Assembly: GCA_013115125.1 (NCBI GenBank)
Contig: JABANN010000042.1
Coordinates: forward strand, 1 to 64,000
Origin: Perkinsus olseni
Taxonomy: Eukaryota > Perkinsozoa > Perkinsida
Reading direction: 5' to 3'
Length of the DNA: 64,000 nt
Positions 1 to 11,853 of the stretch are shown one piece after another (the first letter of the stretch is position 1; each line of letters begins with the position of its first letter). Under the pieces are notes generated by a model. The model made no database searches, had not been told where the DNA came from, and worked only from the letters and a program-made list of their open reading frames with translations. A program made the position numbers and the translations under genes.

Positions 1-78
1 AGCATGGAAGACCGCCGCCCTACCCGTGAACTCCGCGTGGACAGCGTAAATGACGCATAGGATAGTTAGTTGGGTCAT
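1..78 (-). CDS. 5' end of a secreted-protein gene (partial, cut by left edge)
   Basis: The complement of bases 78 to 1 encodes 26 residues that start MTQLTILCVIYAVHAEF, a signal peptide followed by the start of a mature protein. Apart from a few bases at the start codon it is the same as the first 26 codons of the complete gene that starts at 6113. About 150 bp of upstream DNA is also recognisably related between the two copies. The gene is therefore one member of a tandem pair about 6 kb apart, with the body of this copy lying left of the window. Nothing can be said about whether it is intact. Confidence 0.8.
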   Translation of the reverse strand, partial: MTQLTILCVIYAVHAEFTGRAAVFHA

Positions 79-3000
79 TGTGAATTGTCAAGACTTAAAA
101 AATAGTAAAGCAGTATCGGGCCTACAGCGTTGCGGAAGAATATCCTCGAGGGAATCGCACGAGGGGCAGTCCAAAAAGCACAGCTATATGCTAGCCCCAG
201 GACGGCTCAGTGGCTCCGTGTCACCCATTCAAGACTATGCGAAATTCTCACACAGCAAATCGAATGAAAAGCAAATACGGACAGGCAGTAGGGTCTCGCG
301 AATAAGAGCTTGAGAAGCATGAGTTGAGCACCTCATCGATCTGTCTTGTCTCATGTTGGCGGGGAAACTCGGTTTTAGAAAGGGGACAGCGTCGGCTCCA
401 CTCCTGTCCCGAGTCAACAAATGGTTAAACTTCAACCAGTTGTTGCCAACCCTGCAGCGCAGGGTCTTCAGCGTCGGAGCCTCTGCACTGCAGGGTGGCT
501 CCAAAGATACTATGGAGCTTGCTCAGGGGCCAGTCAAGTGCCAGGGCTGCGGTGTCTGTCGGCTCAAGACGAAGTCTTCCCAGTGTAAGGCGTCACTGAC
601 TACGGAGTTAACCAATAGTAAATGAGAGTGATACTAACTACGAATGGGATATCATCAAGTAACTCAGACTCATAGTCCGATGATTCGGGAGTAATCCGCA
701 GCTCCGGAACGCATATGCATAGCCCAGTCCGCTATGTTCCTGCGTGCAGCGGAGTGGTCGTCAGCATATTCATGAAAAGGAGGTTGGGTTTCAATAAGGA
801 GCCCTTCCTAGTGAGAGTGAGAGAGCGCAGCAGCAACCGCAGGGCACAGGTCTCCCGCGTTCTTTTTCAGTTTTGTCACGCAGTCGTACAACCAGGATGT
901 GGTATTGTAGGCTCAGCCTACTAGGCTACAATTTGTACAATTTGCTACAATTGTAGCTCAAGATCGTTCCGCAGCTGAAATAGTGATATCTCAAACTTTG
1001 GAAAAACTCCGAGTCTCCCGCCAGGAGAACTAGAAAATGGGTAAACGGCAACTGTTCTGAATCGAGCATCCTACTCGTCGATCGTGTTGTGCAAGCGTGC
1101 ATAGCTAAAAGACCAGCCCCCCAGATAGGTAGGAGGAATTAATACCCCTTCCCGTCTTGCGTTGGGCATATGCAACAACGGAGAAGCAACAGCAAGTGAC
1201 CGGCACCTGGATTCCATGGCAAACACTTGGAGGCTTCCTAACCTGTCTCCAACGGAGAGAGATTGTCCATCATGTTTTATGTCAGCCCGTGTGAGCCTAA
1301 CACTGTAAGGAAGACCTGAGCTTCCACTAAAAGTGGACCCGGCAGGGGTCATCGCACCACAATCGTGTACAGATCAAGCTAGCTGCTTCCGAATCGAAAA
1401 TATCCCCGGATGATGCTCGTTCTGGCTGCATTATAGATCACAACTTGTAATTACCGATGACTTTCTCGTTTCCGACTTGGTGTGGTCGTTCAACCAGCGC
1501 CAGGGCTGTCATCCAGCCTACCGCAGGTCATGTTCAACCTTCGTGTCCACCGATCGATAGCCCTGGAAGAATTCTGTTCGCATGCTGGGAGTTTTGCACA
1601 TGCAAAGTCGCTCCACTCACCCAAGGAATGGATCTCTGTACGTCGCTCGCCAGCCGTTCCTAGAGCCTCTGCATCACGCAGACGGCGTGCCCACGGATGA
1701 ACTAAGATAGGAGTCCTCTCTGGTTCCGTTTTGGAACATTGCGTTGATCATGGTCGACCCCTGTGAACACAATCCCATGACAGGAGGATCGGCTTGAGCG
1801 AAATTACCACGCAGAGATTAAGGGAGCTTGAAGGATTTTGTGTGCAAGATCATGATGAATGAATGTGGGTTCCATTATGGGACAGTAATTCATCTAGTTC
1901 ACTGAGGATCCACGCAAGCTAATACATTCCGGAGCAGTCTCCATGTCTTTCTCAGTAATGGTCTATTACTAATGGAGCTTGTCCACAGGGGATCATTCGC
2001 GTTTGTGTGTAGCCTTTTTGTGTCCATTGTGTGCTTTGCAAGTATTTAGTTCTGTCGGGACGAACTCAGTGACTACCGAGAGTAGAGACCCTGATTGCCG
2101 AGTGGTCTGGCCGCTATACTCTAGCATTCTTATCATTCACTCATGGATATCCCGCGCTTTCATTAAGATTTGCCGCAGCAATAATAAGTCAGACTGGTGT
2201 CGCTAGTATGACCCAGGTGCAACACGGCATACGGACAGTGAAGAATTGCTGCGCGCATGAATGTTCGCTCATGCTGTTAGGAATACATCTCATCTGCGAC
2301 TATTCTTACAAACGAACACAACTCAGAGTCTTCGGTGCAGGTGCAATCTGTTGCTGCCTTTTTGCTCGCGACGTGTGTCCACCCTAAGTATCCATGTTGA
2401 CGACTAGTCGTACTCAAACTGCTCATTGTCGTTTACTCAAACGCAAGTTGGCTTTGGTACCCAACATCCTGGAAATTTTAGATATGATCCTCCCTGATAG
2501 ATGGAGGCTCAAACGCCAAGGATCTCTCGCATCTTTGTGCAGTCCTGTGGCGGAATCTACGAAGGCATGTAGCACCACACCCTACGAAATCGCTCGTGTC
2601 AACTCGTGGCCCACTTCGGATGCTTCCGTGACGAGATTCTCGTCCATTCAATCTTTCGCTCGGGATTCTCGCCGGGACTCAAGGTCCAGCAATTAAGACA
2701 AGTGCATCAATCCCTCTCGCCCGGAACCGTCGAGGGTCATTGTATCGAGAATAGCCTGGATGAGGGTAAAGGATCCGATGAGTCGATCAGACTGGAGACC
2801 TCCACTCACTTCAATATGATTTCTGGGTGATGTTCTTCGAGTCCAGTCACTGCGAGAGAGGTAATAGCCCTCGCAGCGAGGGCCTCGCTTCGAACAGCTC
2901 GCACAGGTTCTTACCAAAACTCCCATTGAGAAATCCCTAAGATGCGACCGCGAAATAATTCGGCTATGTAAAGCAGTTCAAGTCGCTGCATCAAAACCTG

Positions 3001-3760
3001 TGCAGCCAACTTACCTGACCACAGCATCCCCGGTTCGGTCGACTCAGTCGACTCGACTGAGCCTTCAGAGGAGGACGCGCATGTGAAGCATTGCACCAAT
3101 GCTCCGAGAGCAGCTCTCGGAGCTTGTGAGTAACAAGTTGTGACAGCGTCACTGCGCCGCTGTGCCAGCGGCGTGCTGACGGTAAGTTACTGTTGTCGAT
3201 TCTACAACTTAGATGCTCTCGCAACTATGTCATCGCAAAGCGTGATCCAGTGAATGAGATCCACAACGTTTTACGTAAATCAGGAGGCTCATAGTCAACA
3301 CGGTTGATCAAGATTGTTCCTCATACGTTACAGTCCCGGTACTGTCCCCGAGTCTGCTCCCGTATCTCCCTTGCAGCCTGTTGGAGTATGGGATGGCTCA
3401 TTGCCTGCTACCGCCGGCACCATTGGTTACCAGTGACTGTGAATCTACCAGTCATTGGCAATGGCTCATTGCTAACCTGTTAAGCTCACTCCTTGAGCGT
3501 GTCGCCGTGCAAGTAGGCACCTCGCGCAGCCTGCGGTGAACCGAGCCGCTGAGTCAGTTGCGCTGACACCCGTCGCATTATCGGTAGCTGATCTTTCGTT
3601 GAGGAACATTGCTCAATTGCGCCAAACTCGATGCACAGCTGCTCCTACGAGTGTTTTGTTCTAACTGTCGTCCGATTTCCGGGCAGTCACTGCCCTCCTT
3701 TTCTGTGCTTCGTTCCCCGGTCTCCGTGGTATGGATGTTATTGGATTTCACGGATGTCAA
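79..3760. other. Gene-poor spacer rich in short palindromes
   Basis: I see no reading frame with convincing codon structure or homology in this stretch; the short open frames look like chance. The first 150 bp or so are the shared upstream region of the tandem secreted genes. The rest holds several perfect inverted repeats with a one-base centre, at 907-921, 2867-2883, 3043-3061 and 3101-3123. There is also an 8-bp-arm hairpin with a 3-nt loop at 3155-3173. The word ATGGCTCATTGC occurs twice around 3391-3475. A diverged or intron-rich gene could still be hidden here. Confidence 0.5.
3101..3123. repeat. Perfect palindrome, 11-bp arms, 1-nt centre
   Basis: GCTCCGAGAGC, a single A, then GCTCTCGGAGC. 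It is the strongest of a cluster of such palindromes in this non-coding spacer. Confidence 0.9.
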
Positions 3761-3923
3761 ATGACCCGCGTATTAGTGATCTGCTTGCTGAGAATACTTA
3801 TCCTGCCTGTTGATTGTAGCTATGCAGCGCCAGAGGTGTGTTCGGTCGAAAGAATAGAAACTCAAAGCCCCTCGCCATTTCCGCCACCTTGCACCATGCA
3901 GGAGAACCTTGCGTTCTGCATCT
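3761..3923 (+). CDS. Candidate first exon of a small secreted protein
   Basis: ATG at 3761 opens a frame beginning MTRVLVICLLRILILPVDC, a good signal peptide with a basic residue and a long hydrophobic core. It is followed by a short Cys- and Pro-containing segment. The frame meets a strong donor GTAAGT at 3924, and a plausible acceptor follows near 4019, which would add about 20 residues. I could not find a convincing end. An ACTACGAA palindrome (3944-3960) lies in the proposed intron. The product would be a short secreted protein of unknown role. Only the signal peptide and donor support it, so the call is tentative. Confidence 0.3.
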
Positions 3924-4490
3924 GTAAGTGTGCTTCACCTCGTACTACGAAGTTCGTAGTGGGATTGATATTAACCTTTCTAACCAAACATCTTAAACAT
4001 CTGAAAGATGAATAAAGAAGACTGGACTTGTTCAAAGAATCTTGTCTTCAACGAACTGACCGGAGCATCAAGAGGTGAGATTAAATAATCTTAAATACTC
4101 GACTGTCTACTGGATTTCACCGGCAAAGTTTCTTGACCAGGGATATTACATGAAAGATCAAGATTTCCCGCGTCACTGCTAAGCTTCCAGGAGACATGAT
4201 TCCTGCTTATGGTGCACGAACACCTTGTTACAGAGGTCTTGTTAGAGAGGTGCCAGATAATAATTGTATTCCTCTCGACTTTCAAGAGTGTAAGTTTATT
4301 GACTAAAGTATGAGAAGATTCTGTGGAGCGTCGACAAAGTGAGAGAGATCTGGCAGCTGAGCGGCATCCTCATTCCTTCAACCTTGTGCCCAGTCGAGGC
4401 GTTAGCAGCAAAGTTCTAAAATCTGAAGAACTTGAAGATATCATTCCCGCCACGAAGCTTGAGGTTACAACTTGCTGGACGCAATGGTCT
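3924..4490. other. Spacer downstream of the 540-residue secreted gene
   Basis: No complete gene is visible. It may hold further exons of the small secreted candidate. It includes the 3' flank of the minus-strand gene that ends at 4491 and a 17-nt one-base-centre palindrome at 3944-3960. Confidence 0.4.
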
Positions 4491-6113
4491 TCAGAAATAA
4501 ACCGGACTTGCATGCCAGATCTCCCAAGCCCATCTCCAATACTCACTCCACAAGCCGAGGTTCACCCAGGCGACCAAGAATGCCTCCGACTTGAAAGCCC
4601 ACTTGTTAGGCTGGTTGTTGAGTGTGTTCCCCTTGATGTTAACACCAGCACCAGCACCAGCAATGCCCAGGGATATACTCTTGCCGAGCTCACCATAGGC
4701 CGTGATAACGTTGTTCGGAGCCGCTGTGATGCCAATCTTTGCGTAGACAGTACAGTCCATGATGCTTCCAAAGATGGGGACATTAACATTGAATGACACC
4801 GATATCTTTATCTCAGCTCGAAATATCTTCTGGGCCGTATCATCTGAGACCTTTCCCTGAACCGACACCACGATACTCAGGCTGACTCCTTCGCCCATCT
4901 GCCACACAGTAACTGATCCCTGGGCCACGACTTCCAACCTCAGAACCTTCTTGCCAAGTTCCTTACCGATCACGACATCGACGAAGAGGGAAGCCTTCTT
5001 GTTCTTATCATTGACATCAACGAACGTCAGCCCTGCCTTCAGCGTGTAAGTCGACATAGTCGCATCGACGGCGACGAAGAGGCAGAAGTTCAGAGCAGAT
5101 GTTCCACCGGTGTTGTTGCAATTGCTGGGGAACTCAAATTTAAGCAGTTGAAGGAGGCGCCTCTCATACTGGTGATGGAAGAACGTATAAGCCGCAGTGC
5201 CCTCGGCAACGTCGAAGTACGGGATGATATCCTGGCTCTCTGTAGCTCCACGCATCCTCCTGCCAGAAGGTATCCAGTCAACCTCTTGGCCGTCTCCGAA
5301 GAACTCCCGTTCAGACTCACACACGTAGGGAGCCCCCAGGAGATCTTCACATACTTTGGGAACCTCCTGGCTCTCTCCAACAGATAATATGCGAGACCCG
5401 ATACCATACATGGTGTGCACTTCTTTGATAGAGTCCTCCACAGTGAGCGTTTCATCCAGAGTGCGGTAGTTGGAGTACTCTGTAACTCTCAAGGCCTTGT
5501 TGCAGAAGGAGTTAGACCCGACCAGCTTCACAGGTTGTGAGTCATCAGAGTCGGTATAGAACGTCCAAAGATCAGGGTACATACAAGTCTGATAGACGGC
5601 TGTGTAATTGAAGCCAGATGCCTTATCGAGGCCCTGTGGCCCACGCTTGGTCCACCTGTGTAACGTTTTGCCGTCGAGATTGGTCATGCCTTCGTCAGTC
5701 CAACCATCTTTACTCAGCCCAGCACCATAGAGGCGCTGCGCTTCGAACTCGGGCGTGCTGTCGACGAGGGCGATGGCTTGGTGGTTGTACAGCTGATGAA
5801 CTTTGACGTTCTTCGGAGTCTCGGTGTACATGAAATACTGATAGGGGCGGCTTGGCATGGCTTTGACCCTCACGTTGCCATCTTTAGCAATAATGATATG
5901 CTCCCTTGTAGTAAGAGAACCGTCCTCCATACCAGGCAACGTCAGCCCGAGAGTCTCTCTAGCTCGAGATTTGCCACAGGGGACGGGATTGCCATGAGCG
6001 TCCTTCACATCTTTATTGCAAAGGTTAGTCGTCGTAGCATGGAAGACCGCCGCCCTACCCGTGAACTCCGCGTGGACAGCGTAAATGACGCATAGGATAG
6101 TTAGTTGGATCAT
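4491..6113 (-). CDS. Secreted beta-rich protein of unknown function, 540 aa, intronless
   Basis: A single uninterrupted frame of 540 codons starts at ATG 6113. An upstream in-frame GTG is not needed, and the tandem copy at 78 starts at the same codon. Residues 1-16 form a signal peptide ending VHA. The mature N-terminal half has scattered Cys, Tyr and Trp, and a Met/Arg-rich stretch near residue 280 (GRRMRGA). The C-terminal third alternates hydrophobic and polar residues (GLTFVDV, SLFVDVVIG, LSIVVSVQG, ISVSFNVNV), which suggests long beta strands. It is followed by a Gly/Ala-rich turn (GIAGAGAGV) and a Trp-rich tail ending ASPVYF. I recognise no named domain. Being intronless among intron-rich neighbours, with a tandem copy, it fits a lineage-specific secreted family. 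Location outside the cell or in the secretory route is inferred from the signal peptide only. Confidence 0.8.
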   Translation of the reverse strand: MIQLTILCVIYAVHAEFTGRAAVFHATTTNLCNKDVKDAHGNPVPCGKSRARETLGLTLPGMEDGSLTTREHIIIAKDGNVRVKAMPSRPYQYFMYTETPKNVKVHQLYNHQAIALVDSTPEFEAQRLYGAGLSKDGWTDEGMTNLDGKTLHRWTKRGPQGLDKASGFNYTAVYQTCMYPDLWTFYTDSDDSQPVKLVGSNSFCNKALRVTEYSNYRTLDETLTVEDSIKEVHTMYGIGSRILSVGESQEVPKVCEDLLGAPYVCESEREFFGDGQEVDWIPSGRRMRGATESQDIIPYFDVAEGTAAYTFFHHQYERRLLQLLKFEFPSNCNNTGGTSALNFCLFVAVDATMSTYTLKAGLTFVDVNDKNKKASLFVDVVIGKELGKKVLRLEVVAQGSVTVWQMGEGVSLSIVVSVQGKVSDDTAQKIFRAEIKISVSFNVNVPIFGSIMDCTVYAKIGITAAPNNVITAYGELGKSISLGIAGAGAGVNIKGNTLNNQPNKWAFKSEAFLVAWVNLGLWSEYWRWAWEIWHASPVYF

Positions 6114-7980
6114 CACGACTTGTCAAGACTTAATAACTGGCCAAACACGAACGAATCTAGAATGTGGTGAGTCTCGAGGAACTCGCCCGAAGGGGCTGAT
6201 CCCTTCGCAAGTGGCGACGAAGAGAAGCTATGTGCTAGCCTCAAGAGGTTCCCGTAGCAGCTACCGTGGACCCTGTCAGAGCGAGTTAAAAAGAGTACTG
6301 GCGAATGATTGACATCCGCAAACCACAAGAAGTGTAAGACTGATTCATTGGACCCAAAGGACCATGCTGCGACAGTGCAGCGGAGGAGCCTTTCTCAGAA
6401 GAGAAGGTGGTGACGTGGGGTCCCCACGGTGGGGATACTTCCCACCATTGTCCCTGTCCTTGTCCCCTTCACTCCACCGGAATAACAACCGGCCGGAGGG
6501 AGAGTCTATTAACCTCAATTACCGGCACTAGATCGCCAATGATAGATGAAGCATGAGAGAAGAGTGGACGGCAGCAGTACTCGACCAATTCGGCAACTGG
6601 TGCGGTTCATTCAATGAACTTCATTGCCTCATTCACCTGGCGCACGCATGCGTGAAGGCGACAGATGGGACGCCTCGGTTCCCGCAGCGGGAGCGGAAGT
6701 CCCGCTGAGAGTCCCGCAGGCTCTGAGGAAGGTTCGCGTCGAGTCATGGAGGGCTCAAATGATCCCAGCTGCGCGCATGCAAACGTTCCTCCGAACCAGC
6801 TAGCAACAGAGCATGTGTTACACATGGCCAGGAAGGAGGGACAGTCGCACACCCGATACCTGCACCTAATCTAGGTAACTCAGGGTTGGTGTACACATCC
6901 TGATTGAAAAATCAGTGATTTCTGGGATTCAAATCACAAGTATGTAACATGTCATGTCACATGTGAACTGCGGAACTGATTTCCACCGGTCGCCTAGAGT
7001 TGCGCTATCTGGAAGGTTCGATTGCGTTAAAGCACCGTGTGAAGTTTTATGTTTGATAAAACCTCAGGTCAAAGTGGATTCCCGGGGTTGAAGCCCTCAT
7101 CGGCGTTAATCATGAAAGTGGGAGCCTCCTTTGCGGAATTGAAGTCCCCGCTCAAGTCCCGCTGCTGAACTGATCTCCTCAATGAGGAGGCGAATAAGGA
7201 GTCCTCATTCGCCAACTTGATGTCCCTATTTCGACTCTACCGCCGATTTGCTGTCTTTATCCACTAGTGTGATATCCTCTCGAGTGAGCCGAACTCGAGG
7301 ACCTCGAGTGTTGGCATAACGGCCTCGCCCGTCGAACAGACTTCTGAATAATATTGAGCACAAATTGACCTTTCAAATTCGTGCAGGCGGGCGAGGCTGG
7401 ACGTACGAGTCTCCAAGAAGCATATCTCTTCCGCGTGCGGAAGTCTCACTGTAGGCGGAATCGAACCTTCCTCCCTGCACGCTGCTCATTCTCGAAGTCG
7501 ATCTGGGCAGGAACATTCAAGTTCCCAGCTAGGCAGGTTTTATATGAGAGGAAACCCGAACTCATTGAGGGAGCCCTCATATCACATGATATGGGAGAGC
7601 CCCTTCGCAGTCACCTACAGAGGTTGCAATTGACAGTGTTCAGCCTCGGTATGAGATAGTTCGAGTCTCGGAGATGATGCATGTGGTCGGCACACCGTCG
7701 GAAGACCTAGTGTCCTTTATAGTGCACAGCATCCGCATCGTGGTAGCTGATCGAATCAGCCAGATTCTGGCGAGAGGGAAGGACGCGCCACGGGTTTATC
7801 TCACCCCTTTGTGTGAGTGCTACATTCCTGGCTTCATGAACTATGAGTTCATTGAGGCTTAATGTAACTAACCCTCTCCAAGCTATCCTCAGCTAATCTT
7901 TCCTAGCCTGACTAAGCCGGTTCTCGGCGCTGGACTTCGAACTCACACTCACGCAGTCCGTCCGGTTCAAGTCGGTGAGT
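6114..7980. other. Intergenic region with a diverged dispersed repeat
   Basis: The first 150 bp are the upstream region shared with the gene at 1-78. I see no gene in the rest. It holds one-base-centre palindromes at 6414-6428 (CGTGGGG-T-CCCCACG) and 7175-7189, and the dispersed repeat described separately at 7081-7350. Confidence 0.5.
7081..7350. repeat. Diverged dispersed repeat, copy 1 (copy 2 at 19935-20190)
   Basis: Both places contain the same order of blocks: a GGCGTTAATC-like block, a run related to CATTCGCCAACTTGATGT, a block CTATTTCGACTCTACCGCC, then GCTGTCTTT and GCATAACGGCCTC. Substitutions are scattered and there are small indels. No coding frame is conserved between the copies, so it is probably old mobile or satellite-like DNA of unknown type. 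Confidence 0.6.
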
Positions 7981-9580
7981 TCAAATCTCTATCGTCTTAC
8001 ATGCCTTGCTCATCATCATCCGTGCTATTTTGTCAGTGCCACTGGTATCATTGGTGCAGCGCAGGTCATTGTTGTTACCACAGGTGAACGCAAGACTAAT
8101 CGGATACGGAACCTCAGAAACCAGTGTAACGAGCATGTCACAGCCCCAGAAAGCATCGATCTTCACTTCGTTCTCAAAAAGCTTCGGTATGCCCATACTC
8201 TTCAGTGCAGCCCTCACTTCTCCGTGAATTCCTGAGAGTCGCGGCTCGGCCACTCGCGGTAGCGCATTGAGTGCTGCTTCGCTCGACACTCGCAGCCTCA
8301 GAAGACAACGGAGTGTCTCAGCATCCAAACGAGTCCAGTTCAGTGCTTGTATCGAGATACCGATCTGTCTAGCAATGGTCTCCTCAGCCATCTGCTCCAG
8401 ATTCCAATACAGCCGCTCTAGTGCTTTACGAATGACTGGCAATCCTTCCCCTCCCCATGACGATTGACAAAGGTTATAGCACAGAGCCGAAATACTCCGA
8501 AGGGTGCAGATCTGCGCACTTTCGGCTGCAAGGGCGAGCAGCGACTCACGGTCACCCGGTCGCAGGGCACGCACGATGTCGAGCTTGGTCACGGCGATGA
8601 CAACTCGGACGCAACCTTCGGATGACAACTTTCCCGAATCCATCAGCTGCGGTACTATCGTTCTTGCAACGAAGTCTTCGTCATCCTCCAATCTCAAGTG
8701 TGCCAGAGATGATAGCAGGGAAGGAGCCACAGCTTGATCGAATTCGACATGGGTTGACCTCAGACGCGCTTGAAGCGTCTTGAAGAGTGTGTCATCAGCA
8801 TGCTTACAGCGCGAATAGAACTTGAAAACCGCAGCACAGTCAGCGAAGTCGAGCTCGTCCACCCGACGTCTTAGAACGCTTCCAATGTTCATCATCACGA
8901 TCGCTTCGGACGTGTAACCACACCTTCCGAGTGCGGAGACGAAGGCAATTAGCTCAACTTTCGAGAAAGACTCGAATTTTCTAGCAGACGACATGTCAGC
9001 ACAAACCCTGTTGAGGAAAGCATTCAGCTGCGGAGTGCTCCTTCGATAAATATTCGCGAGCGAAGACACAAACGAGAGTGCCACCTCGGCTTCGACCTTC
9101 GTTCTCGCCATGACGACTGGCAACATGAAATGACGCTCAAGAAAACCTCTCATCTCCGTGGAAGCCGACCTCGTACCACTCGCACGGAGAATCTGAGAAG
9201 ATGCACATATTATAGAGGATCGACGAGGAAGTATCCCAGAAAGCCTCTGAGGAGATTCTACAGGCGAAACTCACTTCAGCCCACTCCGCCATATCCAGTC
9301 CAGGCAAGATGCCCTTGGAAGCAGCCTCGAAAAGATAAGACTCCCACCCGCTCGAAATTGTCTTCTCTTCCATCTTGTTCTCCCCGATCTTCGATAGATC
9401 GCGGAATACCCCATCCGCCTTCGACAAGAGCTCGAACTTGAGGTTTCCTAACCTACTCTGTCGATCTCCCGCTACCTGACCTATCGGACTGGCGATGGTC
9501 GGTCGCGCAGAACAAGAGGAGATTAGCCTCAAGAGAGGTGGGCCACGCCAAGCCTTCTCAATAGCTCTTCGAGCCCCCAT
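7981..9580 (-). CDS. FASTK/HPR-like helical-repeat protein, paralogue A (mitochondrial, probable)
   Basis: Start ATG 9580 gives an Arg/Ser-rich, acid-free N-terminus (MGARRAIEKAWRGP and on), typical of a mitochondrial import signal. Exon 1 runs to about 9190. A 37-nt intron (GTGCGAG to ATGAG) joins it in frame to exon 2, about 385 codons of alpha-helical repeats. Repeats contain motifs such as LIAFVSALGRCGY, CAAVFKFYSRCKH and LLSSLAHLRL, like the heptatricopeptide or FASTK-like repeats of organelle RNA proteins. Near the end EVKIDAFWGCDMLV matches the end of its neighbour. In known family members a RAP domain follows this point; none is visible here. The role, organelle RNA binding or processing, is inferred from the family. 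The next gene upstream is a clear paralogue on the same strand. Confidence 0.65.
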
Positions 9581-9733
9581 GGCCGTAAGTGTCTCGCGGA
9601 AGACGGAACAAGCGGTTACCATTGAGGGTTCTCAGTGATCGGGCGAGTACCCTGAAGATTTCAATAACCAAAGGGGCCGGATGCCGAACTCAAACACCAA
9701 CCGCATACTTCGGAAACAGTGACAGAAACACCA

Positions 9734-11595
9734 TCATCCATGGGAAGAACTCTTTAGCAGTAAGTCACATGCCCAGATGTCATTAACTAGAGCTTCCCTC
9801 TCGAGCGTTGCATCGCTATCATCGCTCAAAACTCGTTGAACGGTAAGTGTAACCTCCTCTTGCACGGCCGACAGTCGCAGAGCATCGAGGCCTTCGCCAG
9901 ATCGAGATACATCGGTGGATGCATCCCAGAGCCACGATAGCGACCTCAACTGCCGCAGAGTGAGTTCCAAGGTGATCCCTGCAACTTGCATAGCAACAGC
10001 GAGCTGAGGTCCAAACGTTGCTTTATGCAGGACCAGAGGTTCAGCGGCCAACAACAGAGAATCGTGTAACAGCCCAATGTCGATATCCCAACCGGGAGTA
10101 CAAAGAGCATATGCAAGACACACAAGGGAATGCTGATCCGAGCTCGCCAAACTTCTCCGGGCGAGCCGCAGAAGGTTCCGTCTGTGGGACTTGTCGATGT
10201 TTCTGACCAAGTCCAGTCGAGAAATTGCCAGTAGCGTTCGGGCGACGGAGGGAGGGTCTGGGTTCTCGCATGACATGAAGGCAGCGAGCAGCACCCCGCA
10301 AACCAATGGGGCGTCTCTGACCAAAGCCTTGGCATAAATTCCCATCAACAGGGACAAATTCTGGGCGGAGCGGAGTTGGTGCTCGGGCATACAACGAAGA
10401 CGCCTCGAACACTCCATGAGAAAAGAGTAGTCCGGAGCTCCGCAGCCGACGAAAAACTTGCCAACATTGGCCAGCTCGGCAATGCTCATCTTATCGACAA
10501 CAGGCGCAGTGAAGTAGCTCAGTCGTTTGATAATTGCATCCTCCGGAATGAAGTTAGCCTTCTCGAAGGAATGCAGTATCATGACTAGCTCGGACACTTG
10601 CATGCCCTTAAGGCTCTCGTTGCTGGTCACTATGGGTGCTGCGAACTCGAAGACTGTTCTAACCGAGCCATTCGACGGTGGATAGAGTCGGGCAAGTGAG
10701 TAGATGAGGAGGGACAACTCGTGGCGGTTCATCCCCAAGAGAGGGTTCGATGAATCAGATCCTCTCAGCAGTGGGCTGATACAAAACTTCTCTACAACTA
10801 TTAGAGTTGAGGGGCGGATCTTCAACTTGGCGCATGCGTGGAGGACCTGAGGAACTTCCGACTCGCCGACAGCAGCCACAACGGGTAGAGCCGCTTCTCA
10901 CGTTAGCAAACCCCTGTGGGGAGAGATCCTTTGCGAGTCCAGGGAGGGCACGACAGAGGACTTCCTCGCACAAAGACAAGACCTCTTCTGGTACGCCTCC
11001 AGCGGGGCGTTTATTTTCATCCGCCAACACTTTTGCGGCTGCATTGAGGGCCAGTGATAGGTCCTGCGCTACTAGATCGCCGGTGTGCTCCAGTAGAGCC
11101 TTCAGAGACTCTCCTATCCAACCACAAGAATCCCCCGCTCCTGCCCGGGCCAATGCATTCATCGTCAGAGTGGCTTGACGGACCGGCATGCGGCCGGCGT
11201 GATTGCGGAGCCAATCGCCCACAGTGTCTTCCCATTCTCCCGACCTAGGGCGGCTTGCAGCCTTCGAAGCTCGATTGAGGGCCACGGTGAGGTACACATA
11301 CTCAGATTGCGTCAAGGTTGAAGATGAGGTCGAAGCGATGATCTGCAGTAGATTCTCGGCATTAACTCCTCTGAGTTCCGGAATCATCCAGTGTGTTGCG
11401 CGTGAGTAAAAGACAACTCCCTGCACAGCGGTCGGTCCACTGCGGTACTAGTTACAATCTCTGAACAGCTACCCAGTCCAGCAGAAACAGCGCAATGCTC
11501 GGGATATGAAAGCTCTCGTTATTGGCATTCTCGATTGCGTTCGTAGCGCAGCGACCAGCGCAGGAATAAGCTACAATATATTTCGTAGTTGACAT
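9734..11595 (-). CDS. FASTK/HPR-like helical-repeat protein, paralogue B
   Basis: Three exons fit. ATG 11595 starts a 41-codon exon ending at a GTAGCT donor. A 52-nt intron ends GTGCAG, exon 2 follows with VVFYSRATHW, and a 40-nt intron (GTGAGA to GGCGAG) leads into exon 3, which starts SEVPQVLHACAKLK and ends at 9734. The helical repeats have the form LSLLIYSLARLYP, ELVMILHSFEKANF and LVCLAYALCTPGW. The region ARTLLAISRLDLVRN aligns with VRVVIAVTKLDIVRA of paralogue A. The C-terminus NDIWACDLLLKSSSHG parallels the end of A and again stops where a RAP domain would be expected. The two genes lie 153 bp apart and arose by tandem duplication. Organelle RNA function is inference. Confidence 0.65.
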
Positions 11596-11853
11596 CTAGG
11601 ACCGCGTGAGGAAGAAGAACCCAGGCCTCGAGCGACTTAGCGCCGAACTCAGCGGGAGCGGGGGAAGGAAGAGCTTGAGAAAGATAAGCCTATGGCCGTG
11701 CTAGCATAGCCGAGGTTGAGGTACCGAGGACCCTCGCAGACGTCCGATGACAACATTCACTCAAACCAAGAGCAGAGGTGACTGTGAGGAAACAAACGTA
11801 AGAAGAAACGTTCGAAGGAAAGAGAACAGACAGTTCTGGCCATGTAAGGTTAT

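Noticed and set aside
1071-1352. Minus-strand 93-residue open frame in the left spacer
   Set aside because: It begins plausibly but has no signal peptide, no splice partners and no similarity to anything else in the window; best treated as chance.
2394-2926. Overlapping open frames on both strands around 2.4-2.9 kb
   Set aside because: Both strands are open with random-looking composition, and a palindrome falls inside; no start, domain or exon chain could be built.
4323-4796. 157-residue + strand frame
   Set aside because: It is opposite the 3' end of the 540-residue secreted gene; its residues follow from the complementary codons.
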